Source: Candidatus Kapaibacterium sp. (GTDB lineage: Bacteria; Bacteroidota; Ignavibacteria; Kapaibacteriales; Kapaibacteriaceae). Taken from it: a stretch of DNA of 64,000 nt. The position numbers and the translations under genes are program-made. Of this stretch, positions 58,757 to 64,000 are shown piece by piece (position 1 is the stretch's first letter; every line of letters begins with the position of its first letter). Under the pieces are notes generated by a model. The model had not been told where the DNA came from, did not search any database, and was given only the letters and a program-made list of their open reading frames with translations. Where the stretch lies: NCBI GenBank assembly GCA_022842685.1, contig JALHPC010000012.1, forward strand, positions 1 through 64,000. Reading direction: 5' to 3'.

Positions 58757-61744
58757 CTAGTGTTGTACAACAAACGTAACACGCTGCACACCGGCATCAT
58801 CGTGCAGAACGGCAACGTAGGTTCCGTCGGCCAACGACGATACGTCTATCAGCAATGCTGTTCCTTGCGGCGTAGGTTCGAAAGGCCATGAAGCTACCGT
58901 GCCGCCAGTTACCGAAACAACGTCCAGGCGCCCCGCGCCTACGGCGCGTGGTGCTACAAGGGTTAGACGATTTGCCGCCGGTAGTGGCACGGCGGCAAGA
59001 CCCGATAGCGACCAAACATCGAGTTCAACCGGTACCTCGCAACGTGAAATGCCGCTGTATTGCATGGCTGATGCGGTGCCTTCAACAAGTATGCGGCGGT
59101 CTGAACATGGGCCGCCAACAACGATGGTGTCATGCTGCATTTCGTCGCCCTCGGTGCGGATCACCGGTGCGTAACATACAACGAAGCCCTTCCGCTCTCC
59201 GGGGTCTATAACGAGTGGTAGCTGGGCCAATGGCACGCTAAACCGTACGTTGCCAACGAGAAAGAGACCGTCGATAGCCAGCGGATAGAGCCCGTAATTC
59301 TCGGCTATGACGGTGTCGCATCGTACACTTCCAACGGGTACATCGCGGAACGTGACGGTGTTCGCGCTGGCACCAGCGCTCGCTATCGCCAATGTAAAGC
59401 CGGGGATGGTGTCGCCCACAATCGTCAGATTTCCTGCCGAGTCGATGGCTTCTACAAACCAGATCACGTCTCGATACGGGTCAATTCGGCGCAAACGCAA
59501 CTGGGCCCGCACGTCGTTCACGGCTGCTTCAACCACTTCGACGTTCTGCGATAGCGAATCCGCAAGGCGCACATTCATAATGCCGAAGTCGAAGTCGGAA
59601 TCCTCCACAACGTCAACAACGGCTACGACGTCGCACGCATCTCCTGGGATGGAAGCCATCCGTGGTGCTTCGCGATCCCACAGGGCGTTTACGTTCCACA
59701 CGATACTTGTACGTCCCACACAGGAATCTTCGATAAATAGCGTATCGGAAGTGAGCCCCTCCTGACCAACAGCAACACAGTAGTCGAAGTTGATACTCTG
59801 CCCCGGCTGTAGGACAAGGGGCACTGCGAACCCTACGGGACGGCCACTGCTGAGTCGCGCAGCCGTAATCGTCTGTGGATACCTGCCATAATTTACCAGC
59901 GTGGTAGGCGAACACCGTTGCTTGCGCACCGGCAACGTAAGCGATACGAGTAAGGGGTTAGACTGCGAGCCAATATTCGGGGGCGCCACAGTAAACCCAG
60001 GAATGTCGAGTCGTGTGGTTTCGTCCTGATTCTCGGCATCGATGCCCACGGCATTCACCCATCCGTCGGCATAGGGGTTGTCGAGCACCACAGCAATTGT
60101 AGCCACAGGCACAAACGACTCGATGGTATCCCTGCGTATCACTACCACGTTTTCCTGGCCGGAAATCGATATGCTGCGAAGCCCCTTATCACCACGTACA
60201 TTGTCGGTAAACACAACAGAGACGCTATCGCATGCACGCTGGATGGTCATGGTAGGTGGGTATACGTCGAGCGGACGGTAGGCGGTACCACCGATGTAGC
60301 CATACGACACGGCTTGGCCGTAACCATAGACGAAGATGCCAAGCAGCGTATCGGCCGAAATCGTGTGAGCTCCGCTCGAGAGTGGCACAGTAGCATAGCG
60401 CCATCCCGACGCCTGGATGGGAGTAAAGGTCGGCGTAACGGGTAGACCATCGACTCTGAGATTGTACGTGGGATGTTTGCCGGGCTCTGCGTTGGGAAGC
60501 ACCACATTTACGTACTGCTCGACGTATACGTCCTCTTGAACAAAGTCAACAACTCGCTGCGTTTGAATGCTCACAAACGTGTAGCCCGTCATGTACTGTT
60601 CTTCGGGTGGCACAAGCACCATCAGTGGGTCGCCGTCGAACGACTGTCCGGCACTCGAAGTCGTACTCGATGTTTTCTTATATGCCGCCACCATTATTGG
60701 CCGCGAAGCCCGCACATCGATGGGTCCGGTAAGGGGCGCCTCATAAAACTCACCCGCGTTGATGTTCGCAACCACTGCACCGTTGGCACGCACCTCGGTC
60801 CTGTCGAATCGTGCTACAACACGGTACTGGTCTTCGCCCACAGGTTCCTCGTTGCTCGAAGGTTGGAAGGGGGCAATGAAGGCACGTTTGCCCCACGTTT
60901 CCACGGGATTCATTTGTTCCACAAGGCAGTCGCGAGACTGTAGCGCCGTAACGTTAAACGGAAGACTCGTGCGCTGGTGGCCGGCAAAAACAGCCACGGG
61001 CTTGTCGGCAAACACAACGCTGCCTGTGACATCGCCGTTGGGATTTTGACGCATGTCTGCTTGCACAAGGTAGCTTTCACCACGGTTGAGTACCACGGTG
61101 TCGACGTCGCGAGTCACGTTACGAACAATCGGAACGCGAGGGCGAATTGCCACAACGGTGTTGTCCTCGGTTGCCACAACGGCAAACTGCGATGGAGTGT
61201 TGTTTGCTCCAGGACCGCCGGGGCTCGACGACGGATAGGCCATGATAACGTAGTCCTTACCTAGGGCGTCGGTAGGCAACACCATGAAGGCATCGCTGGT
61301 AAATGGTGCCTGGTTGAGTGCATAGACGCTTACATCGTCGTCGGCCACAACCTGTACACTTTGTAGTGCCACACGATTGCATTGCGAAGCATCGTATGCG
61401 TAAAAGCCACGACCGCGGTTGAAGCCATAGAGTTCGTACGGCCCATAAAACGTCTGATACGAAAACGTACCCTGAGGTCTGGTAATCGTAAACGGAATCA
61501 CCGTTACGCGCCCAGCGGAGTCGCGCATGCGGATTTCGCCCGACGTTGGGCGCTCGGCGGCTATTTCGATGCGAACGTGATGTTCGGGCTGTAATGAAGG
61601 GTCTAGATCGACTTGACTGGCTTGGTTGTGAAAGTTGGGCAAGAACGTAAACCAGAAGTCGGTACCGCGACTATCGGGAACGGGCTGCGCAGCCAGCGAC
61701 GAGGCGGCAAGCAGGGCCAGCACGATAGCAACGGCATAGTTCAT
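58757..61744 (-). CDS. Giant secreted protein with T9SS-type C-terminus (IgGFc-binding-like N-terminal region)
   Basis: MNYAVAIVLALLAASSLAAQPVPDSRGTDFWFTFLPNFHN...ITSDAFMVLPTDALGKDYVIMAYPSS-type pattern; C-term LPLPAANRLTLVAPRAVGAGRLDVVSVTGGTVASWPFEP...LADGTYVAVLHDD. Confidence 0.7.
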   Translation of the reverse strand: MNYAVAIVLALLAASSLAAQPVPDSRGTDFWFTFLPNFHNQASQVDLDPSLQPEHHVRIEIAAERPTSGEIRMRDSAGRVTVIPFTITRPQGTFSYQTFYGPYELYGFNRGRGFYAYDASQCNRVALQSVQVVADDDVSVYALNQAPFTSDAFMVLPTDALGKDYVIMAYPSSSPGGPGANNTPSQFAVVATEDNTVVAIRPRVPIVRNVTRDVDTVVLNRGESYLVQADMRQNPNGDVTGSVVFADKPVAVFAGHQRTSLPFNVTALQSRDCLVEQMNPVETWGKRAFIAPFQPSSNEEPVGEDQYRVVARFDRTEVRANGAVVANINAGEFYEAPLTGPIDVRASRPIMVAAYKKTSSTTSSAGQSFDGDPLMVLVPPEEQYMTGYTFVSIQTQRVVDFVQEDVYVEQYVNVVLPNAEPGKHPTYNLRVDGLPVTPTFTPIQASGWRYATVPLSSGAHTISADTLLGIFVYGYGQAVSYGYIGGTAYRPLDVYPPTMTIQRACDSVSVVFTDNVRGDKGLRSISISGQENVVVIRRDTIESFVPVATIAVVLDNPYADGWVNAVGIDAENQDETTRLDIPGFTVAPPNIGSQSNPLLVSLTLPVRKQRCSPTTLVNYGRYPQTITAARLSSGRPVGFAVPLVLQPGQSINFDYCVAVGQEGLTSDTLFIEDSCVGRTSIVWNVNALWDREAPRMASIPGDACDVVAVVDVVEDSDFDFGIMNVRLADSLSQNVEVVEAAVNDVRAQLRLRRIDPYRDVIWFVEAIDSAGNLTIVGDTIPGFTLAIASAGASANTVTFRDVPVGSVRCDTVIAENYGLYPLAIDGLFLVGNVRFSVPLAQLPLVIDPGERKGFVVCYAPVIRTEGDEMQHDTIVVGGPCSDRRILVEGTASAMQYSGISRCEVPVELDVWSLSGLAAVPLPAANRLTLVAPRAVGAGRLDVVSVTGGTVASWPFEPTPQGTALLIDVSSLADGTYVAVLHDDAGVQRVTFVVQH

Positions 61745-62685
61745 TCGCCAGCTCCAACCATACCGGCCCACAACATGGTTCCGTCGGCATCGTGAATATG
61801 AACCTCCATCTCGGAGCGGGCAACGCAGATCGTGGCAAAACCACCGTTCGTATGCGCCACCTGCGTGTGCTTGCCCCATACGGTGGGTCGTGCCCCACCG
61901 CCAGCGCCGCTTACCACGCACATAAAGGGGTCGTCGGGGTGCTGTACCACCTGCATGTCGTGGTCGTGGCCGCACAAGTACAGATAGGCCCCACCACTCA
62001 TCATGGAAGGGGCAATGGCATCGTAGAGCCAGTCTTGGTCGCCGTAATGTCCGTACGAACGCAATGGATGATGTCCTACAACAATCTTGTGTCGAGCCCT
62101 GCTACTGCGTACGGTTTGATCGAACCACCGCACTTGCTCCTTCCATCCGTCCAACTTCTGAAGGATGGCTTGGGTATCAAGAGTAAAAATGGCCAGTTTT
62201 GTTTCACCGGTAACGGTTATATCATGCTTACCCCACAGAGTAGGCATCTTCCATTGTGGATTGCGCTTGCCGTAGTCCACCTGTGCTTGCACGTTCAGTC
62301 GGTAGTCGTGGTTACCCACCACAGGATACCACGGCACGTCGAGCCCTGGCAGATTATAGATATCCTCGAATTTCGACTTCCACTGTGGGTCGTCGGCGCT
62401 GCTTACTCCGTCGGGATAAAAATTGTCACCGGTAGAGATGATTCCCGTGATGGCAATGTTTTGCGCTACCGCACTCATGCCCTTTGCCACCGTACGCTGC
62501 AGCTTGCCACCGGTGCCCCAGTCGCCCACCACTAAAAAATTCAAGCAGGGGGCACTGCCAGGCAACGTAGGCTGGGGCTTGGGCAGCGGCTTACGTCCGC
62601 GCACGTCGAACGACTGCGCAACAAGATGTGAAGGGCGCAGCCCGAGGGCTGCCGAAAGCAGGGTAAGGACGGTGCGACGGTTCAT
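61741..62685 (-). CDS. Exported metallophosphoesterase (purple/tartrate-resistant acid phosphatase-like)
   Basis: LNFLVVGDWGTGG...ITGIISTGDNFYPDGVSS...VPWYPVVGNHDY...KIVVGHHPLRSYGHYGD...AYLYLCGHDHDMQ. Confidence 0.9.
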   Translation of the reverse strand: MNRRTVLTLLSAALGLRPSHLVAQSFDVRGRKPLPKPQPTLPGSAPCLNFLVVGDWGTGGKLQRTVAKGMSAVAQNIAITGIISTGDNFYPDGVSSADDPQWKSKFEDIYNLPGLDVPWYPVVGNHDYRLNVQAQVDYGKRNPQWKMPTLWGKHDITVTGETKLAIFTLDTQAILQKLDGWKEQVRWFDQTVRSSRARHKIVVGHHPLRSYGHYGDQDWLYDAIAPSMMSGGAYLYLCGHDHDMQVVQHPDDPFMCVVSGAGGGARPTVWGKHTQVAHTNGGFATICVARSEMEVHIHDADGTMLWAGMVGAGE

Positions 62686-62723
62686 GGCACTGCCAACCTA
62701 CGAAGCATCGCGATATTCGCAGC

Positions 62724-63278
62724 GTGACAATCCGAAGAAAACTCAGCCATGGCGAACTGGAGGACCAACGCCAGCGTGGGTTGGCCGAGCGCCACAGCGC
62801 CCGCCACGCCCTTACCGCCGTTGTTCATAACGTACGCAGCGCGTACAATGTAGGCAGCATGTTTCGCACGGCCGACGCCATGTGGCTTCGCCAGATCGTG
62901 CTTACCGGCTTTACACCCTGTCCACCACGTCCCGACGTATGCAAGACCGCTCTGGGAGCAACCGAGACGGTACCCTGGCAGTACCGGGCCGACGCATGCG
63001 AAGCCATTGCAGCGCTGCGTGCCGAGGGCATTACCGTGGTGGCATTGGAGCTTACCACCGATGCCGTGCCCTTAGACGAGCTCGTGGTGACGGGTCCGAT
63101 CGCCATTGTTGTTGGCAACGAAATCAGCGGCATCGACGCCGCCGTTCTTGCCGCCTGCGACGGCGCCGTGCAGATTCCCATGTATGGCGTCAAGCACTCG
63201 CTCAACGTAGCCGTAGCCGCCGGCATTGCCTTTCACCATATTGTGCAGCGACTGCGCTGCGTAGATTCGCAGCTATGA
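62724..63278 (+). CDS. SpoU/TrmH-family RNA methyltransferase
   Basis: VVHNVRSAYNVGSMFRTADAMWLRQIVLTGFTPCPP...IAIVVGNEISGIDAAVLAACDGAVQIPMYGVKHSLNVAVAAGIAFHHIV. Confidence 0.93.
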   Translation: MTIRRKLSHGELEDQRQRGLAERHSARHALTAVVHNVRSAYNVGSMFRTADAMWLRQIVLTGFTPCPPRPDVCKTALGATETVPWQYRADACEAIAALRAEGITVVALELTTDAVPLDELVVTGPIAIVVGNEISGIDAAVLAACDGAVQIPMYGVKHSLNVAVAAGIAFHHIVQRLRCVDSQL

Positions 63279-64000
63279 CCATCGCTATTCCAACCACCAG
63301 TTTAGCAGAGCCCCTTATCGAACACCTTGAAGTATTGGCTGTGACTGCCAATCACCGAGTGATTCGAACGACGGAAATGGAATGTATGCGCCTGTTGTTA
63401 GCCAACAGCGCCGACCTTGCCCTTGTTACGCCGATGGGTTATGGCATGGGCGTAGGCCGTGCCGACTACCGCATCGTTCCACATGGTGCTGTGATGCTGC
63501 ACGACTATACGAATGCTGCTGCCATCTCGTTTGGCGAGCATGGCCGCGCATTAGCCACGTGTACATCGAATGCTCCCGAGGATTTCCTGCCAACCGTTGG
63601 CGTGGTGCTTATGGCCGAGAAGTTCGACTTAGACCTTGCCGTGCGCAAGGGCGAAGGTGGCGACTGCCACGTGGACTATCCCGCAGCCGACCGCTTAAGT
63701 GTGATGGACGTAAGCGAAGAGTATTCCGATATGCTCGAAGCCCCACTGCCAGTCTATGTGTGGGCGTGCAGAGCCGAGGCCGACGAGGACGCAATGGTAG
63801 CTCTTGTGCAAGCCCTTGGCAGCGTTGCACAGCGCGACGTCGACGTGGTGGAACAAGTGCCACCCGATGGCGACCACTTTCCGCGTGAAGGACGCATCAC
63901 CTATGGATGGACCGACGAGAGCGAAGAGGCCTTGGCCACTGTGATGGAACTGTTGTTCTATCATCAGCTCCTTCCCGAGATACCGGCCGTGAAGATCCTA
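63275..64000 (+). CDS. MqnA-like (menaquinone biosynthesis/DUF178-type) protein, truncated by the window end
   Basis: MTIAIPTTSLAEPLIEHLE...MRLLLANSADLALVTPMGYGMGVGRADYRIVPHG...DVSEEYSDMLEAPLPVYVWACRAEADE; ATGA overlap with the previous gene, no stop before 64000. Confidence 0.45.
   Translation, partial: MTIAIPTTSLAEPLIEHLEVLAVTANHRVIRTTEMECMRLLLANSADLALVTPMGYGMGVGRADYRIVPHGAVMLHDYTNAAAISFGEHGRALATCTSNAPEDFLPTVGVVLMAEKFDLDLAVRKGEGGDCHVDYPAADRLSVMDVSEEYSDMLEAPLPVYVWACRAEADEDAMVALVQALGSVAQRDVDVVEQVPPDGDHFPREGRITYGWTDESEEALATVMELLFYHQLLPEIPAVKIL

Overview
The window is mostly a gene-dense bacterial chromosome segment, apparently from a Bacteroidota/Chlorobi-type lineage because several secreted proteins end in type IX secretion (T9SS)-like C-terminal domains. 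No rRNA, tRNA, CRISPR array or prophage was recognised. Main blocks: (i) the rimP-nusA-infB-rbfA-truB-ribF-rpsO-pnp operon (minus strand, ~1.0-11.2 kb); (ii) kup, HPF-like protein, acyl-CoA dehydrogenase, HtrA protease, Ppx/GppA (11-19 kb); (iii) a TonB-dependent receptor next to a large secreted protein with an internal ~2 kb duplication, plus another giant T9SS-type protein (20-33 kb); (iv) a more AT-rich, island-like stretch (33-38.6 kb) with a trypsin-like protease, a hydrolase, a possibly truncated T9SS-tailed ORF and a Dcm-like / EcoRII-C-like restriction-modification pair; (v) purA, STAS, secF, secD; (vi) a seven-gene tightly overlapping plus-strand array trmB-aat-(propeller+CRD+OmpA)-PBP1A-OMP-small exported-kmo; (vii) a glycine-rich T9SS protein, S66 peptidase, BadF-type kinase, DUF3108 protein, S41 peptidase, another giant secreted protein, a metallophosphoesterase, a SpoU methyltransferase and a truncated MqnA-like ORF. 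The most unusual structure is at positions 1-973: a DUF559 nuclease-like gene between inverted arms made of arrays of ~17-bp mini-hairpins. The stems differ but stay self-complementary and the 6-nt linker is nearly constant. Each arm has a long palindrome at its inner end and a 14-bp inverted repeat at its outer end. All functional calls come from reading the translations; no database search was run.
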